NCBI RefSeq assembly: GCF_932294415.1
Contig: NC_065535.1
Span: forward strand, 83,225,862 to 83,289,861
Direction of reading: 5' to 3'
Length of the DNA stretch: 64,000 nucleotides
Origin: Quercus robur
Taxonomy: Eukaryota > Streptophyta > Magnoliopsida > Fagales > Fagaceae
Both the position numbers and the translations under genes were made by a program. Below the pieces are notes generated by a model. That model did not search any database. It was not told the DNA's origin and saw only the letters and a list, made by a program, of their open reading frames with translations. The first letter of the stretch is position 1. Each line of letters starts with the position of its first letter. Below are positions 1 through 11,420 of the stretch, one piece after another.

Positions 1-184
1 TCTTTGATTTCATAAGAAAATCAATGGAACTCAATGGATGGTTGTGCCACTTGATCATTCCTTTGCTTGCACAATTTATTTGGTTTTATTTCGGATTGAA
101 CATTTGCATCTTTGCCCTCTATTCTACAACACCATTTTGTGCTTTGTGTGGAGCCCAGGTCTTACCATTTTTTTTTTCTTGCAG

Positions 185-282
185 ATGTTATGTACATGTG
201 CAAAGAACATGAGGATATTAGCAAGATGGGAGAACAATTGACTATCCTGGCTTTTGATCTAAGAGAGATGTATTTTTTTTAA
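185..282 (+). CDS. Possible terminal coding exon of an unidentified gene
   Basis: A pyrimidine tract followed by TTGCAG ends at 184. The next 98 bases stay open to a TAA at 280-282, ending in the residues LTILAFDLREMYFF. The piece is charged (KEHEDISKMGEQ) and its codons look coding, unlike the AT-rich surroundings. No upstream exon could be placed in bases 1-160, so the rest of the gene would lie to the left of the window. I do not recognise the family. It could equally be a chance open stretch behind an acceptor-like site. Confidence 0.28.
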
Positions 283-922
283 AGTAAATATTATGTATTG
301 TAAGTAGCTGACTTTTTTTTTACCATTTATTCATTTTATTGAGAAACTACCTTTTGATTGTGGACTTAGTAGAGGGCACAAACAAATTTTTGAAATCATT
401 TTGTTTACATTTTACTAACTGAATGGCATATACCATTTTGTTTGATTATTTTCTTTCTTTCATTTTAGAATTCTTTTCATTTTTTATGTTGCATTATATT
501 CTTCATTTTTTATTTTTTATATTATTCCCTTTTTAATTTTTTTTTTTTTATTTTTTGTCATTTGAGAGTGCAAGTTAGCTAAGAGTGATATAGATAATTC
601 TGAGTATAATTTAGTAACCATTAAATTTGATTATCCAAACATTTTAGTAGGGAGATTGTGAAAAAGAAAAATATAAGGCGGATCAAAATTTTAGTAACAA
701 ATAAATTTTATGAAGCTTTAAAAAAAAAAATTCCAAACAAAATGACTACAAACATATCAAAAGGAAAAACATTTTAGGTGGGTTTGTGGGAGACATGTAA
801 CGATAGTATAGGAAACCCACACATAATGTAGGAGAGAGGTTTCATGAGAATCTCTTTTAAGATAACTTTCCTCTTTTCTTATTTATTCATTACATATAAC
901 CTTACAAAATTTATTAGCAAAA
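283..922. other. AT-rich spacer without a recognisable gene
   Basis: AT-rich DNA with many homopolymer runs. No coding stretch, structured repeat or RNA gene could be supported here. If the exon at 185-282 is real, part of this is its 3' untranslated region. Confidence 0.5.
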
Positions 923-1295
923 AACTAGCCTCTGAGCACGCGCTCACGCGCGTGCTCAGAGGCTCTTCTATTTTTTGGGTAAGGGTTAATTTAGAGCATT
1001 TATTATAATTTGGGATTACTACATTTTCCAATCACAAAAAAAACTTAGGGGTGTGATGAGTGTCATGTGTGGAGAAATAATTTTCCAATCACAATAATTT
1101 TTCATCACAAAAAAATCTAGAGGTGTGATTGGAAAATTATTTCTCCACACATGACACTCATCACACCCCTAGGTTTTTTTTTGTGATTGGAAAATGTAGT
1201 AATCCCAAATTATAATAAATGCTCTAAATTAACCCTTACCCAAAAAATAGAAGAGCCTCTGAGCACGCGCGTGAGCGCGTGCTCAGAGGCTAGTT
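923..1295. mobile_element. Near-perfect fold-back (long-arm MITE) with hairpin ends
   Basis: Two arms of about 170 bp, 923-1093 and 1124-1295, are almost exact reverse complements around a loop of about 30 bases. The element begins AACTAGCC and ends GGCTAGTT. Each tip is itself a small palindrome: GCCTCTGAGCACGCG faces CGCGTGCTCAGAGGC within the first 40 bases. The very high arm identity suggests a recent insertion or ongoing arm homogenisation. No transposase coding is present, and no target duplication could be settled because the flanks are low-complexity AT, so the superfamily is unknown. Confidence 0.8.
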
Positions 1296-1959
1296 ATTAA
1301 TAACAAATTTATCCATTGATCCTTTTTGAGACTCAATTAATTTTTCTTCTTTTTTTAAGTTTTTCATATCCAAATATATATTTTCTAGTAGACATTTCTA
1401 ATTAAACAATATATTTATAAAGACTAAAATAAAAAAATAACTTTCAAGTGTAGAGCAAATGAGAAATAGAACTTGATTTATATAAAAAGTATTGTTATAG
1501 TTTCACTGAATAATAACAAGTTTTTAGCAATCTCAAGCTACATAAATTGAAAAAAAAAAAAAGCACAAGCATAACAAAAATTTAAGCACAGTCATAACAC
1601 TGACACAAGACTTATTAATAAGGCCCACCCACCAAAAAAATAAAAAATAAAAAATAAACAGACAAACAAAAAACAAATCCTATCTATAACTAAAAAAAAA
1701 AAAAAATGCAGACTTTAAAAAATAATAATAATATAAAAAAATAACAACAAAAAAAAAAAAAACCTTGAAGGCCCAAACTTAACGCCCAGTCCAGGGAGGG
1801 TCCAGGCAGCCATAATGATAAACTGATAAGTGACAAACAAAGTTACAAAACCAGCCAGGGAGGGCCCAAACAAACAAAGTTATCTTAAGTTCTTAACAAA
1901 TAAAATGCAGTGCCCTGTGCCCAAATATTTATAATTTTTATACCTGATTCCTGAGGTGA

Positions 1960-2074
1960 GGTGAGCAGTTGAGACTTGAGAGAGGCGGAGAGCAGAGAAT
2001 CAGAGAGAGGCTGAGGCGGTTCAGCTGGAGACTGGAGACTAGAGAGAGGCGGAGAGCAGAGAGTAGAGAGAAAG
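1960..2074 (+). promoter_or_regulatory. Probable 5'UTR first exon of the bL36 gene
   Basis: A GA-rich stretch with repeated GAGAGGCGGAGAGCAGAGA runs into AAAG|GTAAAATTTTTAGGGTTT at 2074/2075, a good plant donor. A matching acceptor, CTGATCTGCAG, ends at 4353, six bases before the bL36 start codon. GA/CT-rich leaders and leader introns are common in plant housekeeping genes. This exon would sit about 2.3 kb upstream of the coding start. The link to bL36 is inferred; it could be the leader of another transcript. Confidence 0.4.
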
Positions 2075-2261
2075 GTAAAATTTTTAGGGTTTTGATTTGT
2101 GATTGTTTTGTGGTTAATCTCTTAGATCGGATTTGTAGTTTATCTGGTTGATTTTTGGTCAATGATTTTGTTTAGAACCAATGTTTAATAGGATTTACCA
2201 AAATTTTTGTTTTTTTTGGTTAAAAGGATGTGCCAGATTATTTTTGTAATTCATTTGAAAC

Positions 2262-2325
2262 CCCCTTCCACTTGGGGGCCTTAGGCAATTGCCTAACTCG
2301 CCTAAGGGAAGGGCCGGCCCTGATT
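2262..2325. repeat. Possible relic of a hAT-type transposon end
   Basis: The stretch holds GGGGGCCTTAGGCAATTGCC followed by AGGGCCGGCCCTGA. This word combination resembles the ends of common plant hAT relics as I remember them. There is no partner end and no target duplication, so it is a fragment at most. Confidence 0.25.
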
Positions 2326-2515
2326 GTCACTGTATCTTATTATGTAAGTTCAATCTTGAATGAGAGTTTTAGTTATGGTTTAATTAATCACTCTGGTGCA
2401 AGAATTATAACATATATAATAGTATAATGCAATTTTTTGTGTGTGCTGGAAATGAATGTTTATAATTTTAAGAGAATGTGTGCTTGTTTATTTGCAAGAA
2501 AGAAATTTTGGCATT

Positions 2516-2723
2516 GGGTCAAAGTTAGGTTCAAACAATTCTATAGGTGCACTACATTAGGTTCCCCAATTAAATTCATTTGCATAATTGTATTGTATTG
2601 AATTTAATTGTCCTTGGAAAAGTTGACACTATTTATGCTTCATTCGTCAATGTAACCATGTATTTGAATTTAATTGGGGAATCTAATGTACTACACCTAA
2701 GGAATTGTTCCTAAGCTTTACCC
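2516..2723. mobile_element. Inverted-repeat MITE in the bL36 leader intron
   Basis: The left arm carries CATTAGGTTCCCCAATTAAA and the right arm carries its close reverse complement; the outer parts (GGGTCAAAGTTAGG, CCTAAGCTTTACCC) also pair imperfectly. Arms are about 65 bp around an AT-rich centre. There is no coding content. No clear target duplication was found, so the superfamily is left open. Confidence 0.6.
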
Positions 2724-3160
2724 GTATGTATTATTATCCTTTTATTTTTTTTTTGGAAAAGTAAGGTCTTAAACTCTCTTTTTTCCCATAGCATAACCGC
2801 CCACATCACATTCTGAGAAGCATAGTCAGCACTCAGCACCCTTGCCAGACTCTTGTTTGGTTATTGCTAGGCATGTACATGGCGCATGTTTCCCCTTGGA
2901 TGTTGATGATTTTAGGATTGTTAAATGTATTTGTTATAGGTGTTTAAAGACTGTTTTAAACTTTCCTCTCTTCGCTGTAAGTAAAGAGACTCGAGTTTTA
3001 AGAAAAGAATGACATTGTTAGACATCCTGTTGGACTAGGCTTTTTTCAATGTAGGTGATTGATATGAATGTACTCCGCCTGCCAGGGCCAAAGCTACCAT
3101 GTTCAGGCTAGGATCCCCAAAAAGTTTCAAAATCCCATTATTTGGTCTTTGTATACATAA

Positions 3161-4131
3161 GAGCACTCACATCTGTCTGTGCATAATAGAAAAAAGATGC
3201 AAGATTTACACAATTTAGCCAAAAACTAACCTACATCAGAGAGTGCAAAAGTGTGTAAATATACACATTAGCTACAGTAAACGTGTATATTTACACGGTT
3301 ACTGTAGCTGTGTATTTATATTTTATTAATATTCTGTTTTTGGTTTTACTTTTCTCTCTCCTCTAAGCAAACCGAGTCTCTCTCTATCCTTGTCTCTGTT
3401 CTCTCTTGCTTCTCTTCTCCCTCATTGGTGATCAAGGTCTGGGAGAGCTTGGGCTCATTTGGATTTTCTGGTGGTGGTAAGGAGGTTGTCGAGTAAGGAT
3501 GGGTGCAGATTTGTTTTGGGTAAGGCCAGATATGGGTTTCTTTTGGTGGTTTTGGAAGTTTCGTTGAGATTCATTGACGGCTGTGTTTGCAACGGTGGAG
3601 GAACAATGGTGGCTGATTGATTTTCTGTTTGGGATTGATTGGTGGTAGGATGGCTGATTTTGGGTTTCTCTTAGCTTTGTGGGTTGCATGTTTATAGCTA
3701 TGAATTTTCTAGGTTGCAGGTTTATGGTTATGAATTTTCTGGGTTTATGGGTATGAAATTTTCTAAGTTTATGGGTTGCAACGATTTTCTAGGTTTATGG
3801 GATTGCTATAATTTTTTTTTTTTTTTTTTTTTTTGGGGAATTTTCTGGGTTGTTTATATGATGTTGAGTCTCTGTTACTATAAGATAGAGATTCTAGAGA
3901 TAGGAAGAGAGAGAGCGGAAAAGGATTGAAGGAAAAGAGATAGGAAGAGAGAGAGAGATAGCAGGTTGAAGGAAATAATAAAAAAATATAGAAGAATGAA
4001 TATTTTTTTGAATAAATTTGTAGAATAGATAATCTGATGTGGGTGTTTTGTAAAAGTGATTGTTTAAAATAGAAAAAGTAGGTTCTTTTTGTAAAATAGA
4101 CAGTAATTTTTACACCTGCTAGTGCAATTGC
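3161..4131. mobile_element. Non-autonomous PIF/Harbinger-like element (971 bp)
   Basis: The element starts GAGCACTCACATCTG, ends with the reverse complement of GCAATTGCACTAGC, and is flanked on both sides by TAA, the 3-bp duplication usual for PIF/Harbinger. Its terminal pattern matches the element at 51778-52639. Both share a 36-bp palindrome (here 3272-3307) that begins CTACAGTAA and ends GTTACTGTAG. The interior is CT/GA-rich with no transposase. It sits inside the probable leader intron of the bL36 gene. Confidence 0.7.
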
Positions 4132-4358
4132 TAAGGCCACTTTTTTGAATTTGTTTCCATGCTCCCTTTCTTACTCCTGTGTACTAGTAAGGGCTTCTAT
4201 GCTTTGATGGTCTTTGGTAGCATAGTTGTTGAAATATAGTTTGAATGCGTGCTAGTATATAATAGAAATTGAATTTATCTTGTAACTCTAAATTAATAAT
4301 TTTGAGTGTCGTATTCATGCATTAAAACTGGACAGTGTGTTCCTGATCTGCAGAAGCC

Positions 4359-5707
4359 ATGAAGGTGCGATCATCTGTGAAGAAGATGTGCGAGTTCTGT
4401 AAGACGATTAAACGTCGTGGTCGAGTTTACGTCATATGTTCGGCCAATCCCAAACATAAGCAACGACAGGGCATGTCAACATTTGCATATGAAGGCCCAA
4501 CTCCTCCTATGTATGTGCTTTTTCATGTATTCTTTTCCCATTATTTTCTTAAATATTCTGTGTTATGCGTACACGTGTTATGACTTATGGGTCAACCAAT
4601 GGGTTCATACTTTGATTTAGCTTGAATTATGTGCATCACCAAATATAAGTTAGATTCCAGACTGTCCATTCCCTTTATAAAAATGGCATCCCAAAGGCTT
4701 TGATGACATTGAATCCCCATCAGTTTTGCTGGTAGCCATCTTACCTGATCCGGAATGATGGTTAAGGCTAGCTTTTTAATGTTTTATTGATGACAATTTG
4801 GTTACTTATTTTCAAGCCCATACTTGAAAAAGAGGAGAGGGGAAAAAATGAAAAAGACCCTCCTAAAAGTCATTTTCAAGTCCATATCTCTACAGGGTTG
4901 GGAACAGTTCTTTACGCTCTTTTGTGGTAGCCATCTCTTGTTGAGACCCTTTTATTTTTTTGGAGACTTGAGAGAGCTTGAGCAATTTTGATTGATTAGT
5001 GCCTACTTAAAATGTAGAGGACATGACAGTTTTAAATACTTACATATATCGTTGATGTTATCAAATCTAAGATGATAGCTGATGACCTGTTTTGAGGGGG
5101 GGAAGAATTCTTCATGAGTTCTTGCTAAAAGTGTAAGGTGATCTGGATGCATGAATCAATAATTTTCTGCTTATTCTTGATTTTTTCGTGAGGCATGCAT
5201 GTTTGTGTTTTCCTTAGTCCAGAAGAATTCTATCTACATTTGGTTATTTTTGCAGACAGTATCTACTTCTTTTTGTCATTTTGTTTACCAAATTATTCTC
5301 AACGGTTTTTGGTTTTTGAGAAAGTCCAAATCTAAAGTTCTCTACCCCTCCCTCTTCAACACGTACATATAGACACAAGCACATGATAATATAAAAGCCT
5401 TTCCCACTTTGCTTGTTGGAATGAAGCTGCCCACCCAGTTGGATAGGTTTGTCAAATGAACTCCTGTACTTACTCATATAATGCAGATCCCAGTTAAAGA
5501 ATCTTTTCTTGGAGCAGCAATGGAATATCCAGTAATATATTTGTTGGTTTTATTCTCAGATATTCAGAAACAAGTGCTAAACTAGAGATTATACCTGTTC
5601 ACCAACGACCTGGTTTGGCTTCTCTCATTCCCAAAAAGGTGGAACCTTCAATAATGTTTGGCTGGAGTGCGGGCCTTGCATCCATTCTATTCAAAAAGGT
5701 GAATTAG
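4359..5707 (+). CDS. Organellar (bL36-type) ribosomal protein, two exons
   Basis: Coding exons are 4359-4510 and 5560-5707. The donor is AT|GTATGTG, the acceptor TTCTCAG|ATAT, and the joined frame gives 99 residues. The first 38 residues are a clear bL36 domain: [14 protein letters not shown], then RRGRVYVIC and NPKHKQRQG. The zinc-binding set is C11, C14, C27 and H33 (CxxC-12x-CxxxxxH). bL36 is a small zinc protein of the large subunit of bacterial-type ribosomes. Nuclear plant versions with a long C-terminal tail are mitochondrial or organellar; the tail here (residues 39-99) ends with two related GLAS-I/L motifs, [11 protein letters not shown] and [12 protein letters not shown] leader intron (2075-4353) is likely. 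Nothing looks broken. Confidence 0.9.
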
Positions 5708-6115
5708 CATCCCTCCTGTTTAGAAGGGTGAGAATGAAATGGGACAGAGGTGAAGTTTGATAATTTACTTGGAACTGTTTAAGCCTTGATGAATTTTGTT
5801 GCCGTGCTACATTGTCCATTATGTCATCTTGCAATGCTATGTTTTTATTTCATTTACTCTCTCTCTCTCTCTCTCAATAGCGGGAACTGGGAAGGATTGT
5901 TGAAAAAAAAGAGTAAAAATAAGATACAAGATTGCCTTGAGTACAGATAACAAATGTTTTTCAATTCGTGGGACTTTGAAATTTTGAAAGATTTGGGATG
6001 TTGGAAAGGCTTCCTTTTTTTCCCCCATCTTGCTATACTTTGAAGCGCAATTTAGTGCTGAAATCTATGTAACTTGAAAAGATATTAAGGATAGGGTTTA
6101 CAAGTTAGATTTGGA

Positions 6116-6225
6116 AGTCTAAGAGCCTTGTAGCTCTCCTGACACTTCCTAGTGTTACGGAGATGTATATGGTTCAAATCTCTCATTTTTCATTGTAATT
6201 GTTGAATTATCAAAAAAAGAAGAAT
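6116..6225 (+). mobile_element. SINE with matching target duplications
   Basis: A 110-bp insertion begins with a tRNA-like A-box region (GAGCCTTGTAGCTCTCCTG), has a B-box (GGTTCAAATCTC) and ends in ATTATCAAAAAAAGAAG. TTAGATTTGGA flanks it at 6105-6115 and 6226-6236. Internal polymerase III boxes, an A-rich tail and 11-bp duplications make this a plant SINE. It lies just downstream of the bL36 gene. Confidence 0.8.
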
Positions 6226-6299
6226 TTAGATTTGGAATGCATGATCATGGATAAGAAATATAAGTAGGCTTTAGTAGCTTTCCCAGCTAGGAAATGTGT

Positions 6300-7220
6300 C
6301 TACCCCTAGAAAAAAAAGGACCCTGGAATACCAAATTCTTTAAAATTTTTATAACTCATTCTTTCCTGGCCATTCTGTTAAGAATGCTTTAGAGTTCTAA
6401 GTTAATTTTCCATGAAGTTCTTAGAACACTATACATTTTTTTGTAAATGACAAAATTTGGCTACAAACTTAGTTGTAGCTATAACTTCCACTAAAAAAAT
6501 TAATATAGTTATATATTTTGAAAATCTAATTGTTGGATTACATGGTTTTATGTTGTTAACATACATATAAAATTTAATGTAAATTGGATGTTATTTATTA
6601 TTTGATTTATAAACTTATTTTTTATGCATAATTTTAGATTACAAACACTTGAAATTTAAATATTTGATTAATGACATAGTTATTAATCTTTGATCCTCTG
6701 GAAATTTTGCAAATATGTAGGATATAAGAAAAAAAAATGTAATCCAATGGTGGATTTGTTAAAATTCACATACAATAAAAAGATACCAAGTTTGTAACCA
6801 GCCAAATTTTGTAATTTTGCAAAATGAGTTCCAAAAAATGGGTTGGGATTTGTCTTTTATCAACATTTAGAATAAATATTGGCCAACATTATTTTGATAT
6901 CTATGTAAATGTTGATAATGTAGCAAAAACTTAATCCACTTGTTTACAATTTGTTAAGAAAGAAGAAACTAAGGTACAATTGAAAACGGTGGTGTTTTCA
7001 TACTTGCCAAAGATAAGTGAGTAATGTTACAACTATAAACAATTTTACAACATTTTTTCAAATTGTTGATGTGGCTAATTTTTTATTGGTTTTCATCTAG
7101 ACTAGCCATTAACATCACTTTTTCATTTATCAATAATCACTCACTGTATTTACAGTTTGTACAATTTTTTATAAAAAAATTTGTATCTCTGACATTACTC
7201 AAGATAAGTAGCAACATGAC
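6300..7220. other. AT-rich spacer without a recognisable gene
   Basis: No supported coding region, RNA gene or bounded repeat was found. The sequence is AT-rich and low in complexity. Confidence 0.5.
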
Positions 7221-7228
7221 CAACTTTT

Positions 7229-7420
7229 TTTTTTTTTTTTTTTGAGAAAGCAGCCCACAAGTGAGGGCCGAATTTATTCATGAATAAGATCAAGATCATG
7301 GTTGATAACATCCACAATGTCAGGAGGAATTTCCTCCATCCATACTAACAGAGGATTAAAAAATTATCTTCGAGCTAAGCGGTGAGCCACACTATTACCC
7401 ATATGCTTAATATGATGAAA
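7229..7420 (-). mobile_element. 3' end of a 5'-truncated L1-type LINE
   Basis: Read on the minus strand, the sequence encodes residues like VAHRLARR...FNPLLVWMEEIPPDI and VDVINHDLDLIHE, then a stop, a short 3' end (GGGCTGCTTTCTCAAAA) and poly(A), seen as the T run at 7228-7244. The VAHRLA...W...PP pattern is typical of the C-terminal RNase H-like tail of plant L1 proteins. Only about 190 bp remain. A stop lies within the RNase H-like frame, so the copy is dead as well as truncated. No target duplication was found. Confidence 0.6.
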
Positions 7421-7494
7421 GGAAATGCTACTATTACCCATACGCTTAAATGAGTCCGCTTATGATACAAACAATACGGCATCCTTTTTTGTTT

Positions 7495-7605
7495 CACTAG
7501 AAGTAGTTGCAGTAAAGAAACCGTTTTTTCATTCTTCATCAAAAAAAGTAAAGAAACCGTTTTCTTGCTATACTAAAAGTAGTTGCAGTAAAGAAACGGC
7601 GTCGC
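7495..7605. repeat. Short direct repeat
   Basis: AGTAGTTGCAGTAAAGAAAC occurs twice, and the core GTAAAGAAACCGTTTT is repeated between the copies. It is a small local duplication with no evident function. A second small duplication, CTATTACCCATAYGCTTAA, lies just to the left at about 7395 and 7432. Confidence 0.6.
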
Positions 7606-8574
7606 CTATTATAAGTGGGGTGTGCTGTTCATTAACAGACTAGACGCATGTTGTACATATAAAGCAGAGTATGTTGTAAATTTGTAATTAATTTGTATTT
7701 TACTTTTCATTTTTATACACTTGGATATAATAAAGATCAGAGCTTTATTAGATGGTTCTTCTTGTATTTTACACAATTGATTGATATGATTTCAAAATAT
7801 CTTCACGTTGGTTTTAGAAAAATGTTGGATGAGCCCAAAAAAAAAAGTGTGATGGAACCTCCTATTGGTTTCATGTACCAAAATTTTTGATTTTGAAGTA
7901 TAGATTCCGGTGGTTTATTATTAACGTTCATTCTTTCTACACGTTCAGTTGTGTTGCTGCTTTGTTGAGAAATTGAGATATATAATTGGTTCCAACTTCC
8001 AAGCTCTATAAGAAGCTCGAACACACTTTTAGATTGAAATTTCCATTATGTTCAATTATGTATCAAATACAACGAAAAATAAGATTAATAAATACCTGCC
8101 AACGTTGTTTTGTTAAATTATGTATTCAACATTTGTTTAGATGCTATAAAATGACACGACACATTGGGCCAGCACTAAACATTTTCAGATTTGTCATTGT
8201 ACAACCATGTTTAGTTGCCTTGCCATCACTGTTTTGCTTTATCCTAGAATTCTATCTTTGACAATTTTTGCCACAATTATCTAACGTAGTAGATTGTCGT
8301 TTTTACATAGACCTACTATTTTTTCTCTATTACTTACCGTTTGTCAGATAGTTGTGGAAAAAGTTGTGATTCTAAAATTTTGAGAAAATTTACCATTCTT
8401 TTAATTCCCTCACCCCACCTCCAAATTCGCATTAAGCATGTCTTTGCTAAGGCTATTGGATAATTTGGATTTGCAATTCATACTGATTTTCAATTTTGTT
8501 AGGTTGTCACCAAAACACATGCTTAAGTTTAATAAATTATTGTTGCCCAAGAAAAAAAGGAAAAAAAAGACTGC
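7606..8574. other. Spacer without a recognisable gene
   Basis: Short open stretches exist on both strands but none has splice support, a family motif or coding-like composition. Confidence 0.45.
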
Positions 8575-8722
8575 AGGTGTGTAGCATTCACATCCGAGTT
8601 CGTAAAAAAAAATATATTTTACACTTTAAAAGATTATTTTATCTATTTTACCAACTCATTTAACAATATATTCAACTTCTCAATTCTTATTTTTATATAT
8701 AACCCAATAAAAATAATATAAA
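8575..8722. mobile_element. Left part of a Harbinger-like MITE split by a later MULE
   Basis: GTAGCATTCACATCC...TTTACCAACTCATTT...ATAATATAAA matches the left and middle parts of the related element starting near 10911, which reads AGCACTAGCATC...TTTACCAACTCATTT...ATAATATAAACTACC. The match stops at the MULE insertion and resumes at 10408 with TAATATAAACTAC, so the MULE landed inside this element. Confidence 0.5.
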
Positions 8723-10407
8723 AGCCAAAATGCAAAACTCACCCTCTAAGTTTTATCATTTTTCATTTCAGTCTTATAAATTTGGATTTTGTTATTTCAG
8801 TTCTCTAAGTTTCATTTCTTCCTAATTAAGTCCTCTATTAATGTGCCATTAGTTTCTACCATTAACTTAATTTTTTTATATTTAATTTTAATTTTTATAT
8901 TTATTTCTTAATTTTAGAAAAAATGTTTATGGGGCCAGAGAACTTACGACCCGGCCCACTTTCCACTAGGGCCCAAGGCCCGTGCCGAGGAGGGTACTTG
9001 CCGAGGATGAGTAGGGAAAGATCAAATAGCCTAGAGACACAGCCGAGGATGACCCTGTCCTCGGCATCCCAAGACTTCAAAGGGAAGAGCGACATGTCGT
9101 CAAAGACAGCCTCTAAAAGGTTCTCAAAAGAAGAAATGAGTAGAATGGGACCCACATGGGGGGTACGGAATGGAGGTGGTTCAAGGTAAATACGTCTCCT
9201 CTGCATTGAATGCACTCACAAACGTCTTAGCCATATTAATGAGAAAAGACGCCTGAACAGTGTGACTTCGGTTAGCGCAACTAACAAAAAGCAGGGGGAG
9301 GCGGCTGATGGGACAGGTATTTGAATAGGAACCTGCCTGATAAACAGGTGGAGGGTCAGGATCAACCGAGAAGGGCTATATAATGTGAAAACTTGTGCGT
9401 TAAAAAAGGGGGCTTCCAGACCAGGGAGTCCTAAAAAATGGGAGAATAATAAGGAGATGAAGCTCCTTGGACGAGGTTTAAGGACCGGAGCCACCCATAA
9501 CGTACCAGAATAGATTATTATTATACACGTCAGGTTCATCCTTGTGCAAATCGCTATGGTAGCCCTGATTAACCATCGTCCAGTGACCAAGGCCTAGCCT
9601 TTCAAACCCACGCTTTACAAATTATATTGTTTGGGCCCCTAACGTGCGAACCCAATATCATTTTGGGGTCATTACAAATTGAGTCCTTACAATGTTAATT
9701 AAAAAAAATAGAGAAAGCCAATTAGAGGAACATTCCTCCCACACTTGAACAACAAAAATGAAACCCCACCCCGATTTGATAAATTGAGAATGAGAAAGAG
9801 AAAGAAGGGAAAAGAGGGAGAAAGAAATGAAAAAACAGTGAAACAGTGAGAAAGTGAGAACGTGAATATAGAGAGAGAATAAGAAAGTGAGAGAAAGTGT
9901 GGGAAAATTTTACTGTGAGAGAGTGAGAGAGATGTGACTACTTCTTCAAAGTAGATCTTGATTCTTTGTGGCCAGTCCTCATATGAGTTTTGTGAGCTCT
10001 CCCATTTTGGCTTCTGGGTTTTGAAAAATTCAAATTTTGAATTAAAATTATATTTCTTTGTGGTTAGGTTGGAACCGTGTACTTGAGTTTCTCAATATTG
10101 AATCTGGGTTTTGTAGAATTGTAAAAAATGTTAAGGTTTTAAGGGACTGGTTCTTGTATAGTGGACTTTGTGTGCTTTGTTTTAATGGAGTTGTTTGTGT
10201 ACTCGTGGTTGAATTATGTATGCTTGAGAGGTAAACATGGCTCCATTAATGGATTTTTGTAGTTAGCCAAAAAAAGAGTTAAAAAGAAGGGCAATCCTAG
10301 TAGTAGTAAGATTCTACCTTTCGGTTAAAAAAAAAAAAAAATAGTAAATAGTAACCATGTAGAACCACAATTACTCTATATTAGAGGGTGAGTTTTACAT
10401 TTTAGCC
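8723..10407. mobile_element. Mutator-like element, later hit by an LTR element
   Basis: Left end AGCCAAAATGCAAAACTCAC and right end (reverse complement) GGCTAAAATGTAAAACTCAC pair over about 27 bp. TAATATAAA flanks both sides (8714-8722 and 10408-10416), a perfect 9-bp duplication as expected for Mutator-like transposition. A solo LTR (8928-9691) sits inside, so the original element was about 0.9 kb. The remaining interior is GA-rich and then T-rich (9700-10330). No transposase and no recognisable captured gene are present. Confidence 0.75.
8928..9691. mobile_element. Solo LTR (family 1) inside a MULE
   Basis: A 764-bp block ends in CCTTACA and is flanked by ATGTT on both sides (8923-8927, 9692-9696). 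It aligns by eye to the LTR at 25999-26796: both share GGGGC.AGAGAA near the start, repeated CCGAGGA words, CCAAGGCCTAGCCTTT, and a shared tail TTACAAATTGAGT.CTTACA. No internal region or second LTR is present, so it is the remnant of LTR-LTR recombination. It is a fossil, younger than the MULE that holds it. Confidence 0.8.
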
Positions 10408-10497
10408 TAATATAAACTACTCTTCTCTCTCTCTCTCTCTCTCTCTCTCCAATATGGGAATAAAAAATATTGTTTAATTTTTAGCAACTTATTACGG

Positions 10498-10906
10498 AGA
10501 GCATTTAGCATTGGGGGTTGTAAACCCCCCCCCCCCCCCCCCAAATTGCAATTTTTACATCCCAAAAACATTTAAAAAAAAAAAAACCCACTTTATTCTC
10601 TCTCTCTCGTATTTATTTTATTAGTTAGTTTATATCATTTTATTAGGTTGTATATAAAAATAAGAACTGAGATGTTAAGTGTATTGTTAAATGCGATGGT
10701 AAAATAAATAAAGTAGTGTTTTAGAGTGTAAAATATGTATATTTTTACAAAACCAAATGTGAATGCTTTAAAGTTGGTATTGATACCAACTTACTATAGC
10801 AAATTGGTATAATTTTTTACATATAGCAACTCGGATGTTGCATGTTTTTAAGGGTTTGGGTTGTAAAATAGCAATTTGGAAGGGGGGGTTTACACCCCAA
10901 TACTCT
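10498..10906. mobile_element. Harbinger-like MITE, GAGCATTAGCAT family
   Basis: The left end GAGCATTTAGCATTGGGGGT and the right end (reverse complement GAGTATTGGGGTGTAAACC) pair imperfectly. The interior is AT-rich with a C run (10521-10541), a CT repeat and no coding. Related copies lie at about 10911-11305 and 55652-55970. The exact edges are uncertain because neighbouring copies abut. Confidence 0.5.
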
Positions 10907-10910
10907 AAGA

Positions 10911-11305
10911 GCACTAGCATCTTAGGATGCAAAAAAAGAAAAAAAAGAAATAAAAAAAAGAAATTATATTCTCAAACACCACTTTATGTATTTTACCAAC
11001 TCATTTTACAACTCACCCAACATCTCAGTTCTTATTTTTACATACAACCAAATAAAATAATATAAACTACCTAATAAAGTAATATAAAATAGGAGAGAGA
11101 TGCGAATCATGCGATTTTTTAAAAATTTATTTGGGAAGACAGAATAAAATATTATATAATAAGTATACAAACTCACAACCTATTTACCAATTTACTGTTC
11201 ATTGTTGCTAAAAAAATTTAGCAATAGCAACCCGGATAAAATTAGTTTTTGGGGCATTCGGATGTAAAATAGCAATTGAAAGATTTGTACACTCTCAATG
11301 CTAAA
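10911..11305. mobile_element. Second abutting Harbinger-like MITE copy
   Basis: It starts GAGCACTAGCATC immediately after a TAA and ends near CTCTCAATGCTAAATATTAG. Shared inner words with the neighbouring copies are ACCAACTCATTTTACAACTC and AGCAATAGCAACCCGGATAA. No coding capacity. The boundaries are approximate. Confidence 0.5.
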
Positions 11306-11420
11306 TATTAGCTTTAAAACATGTGAGAGTAACGACTCAAAGAAGGCCGCTTATTTATTTATTTATTATTCAAGTATTCACTATTTATATACATTCAACT
11401 CTTAACAACTTTTGATTCCA

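Noticed and set aside
8901-9590. Frames of 88-124 residues on both strands
   Set aside because: Contained in a solo LTR; not conserved as protein and not host genes.
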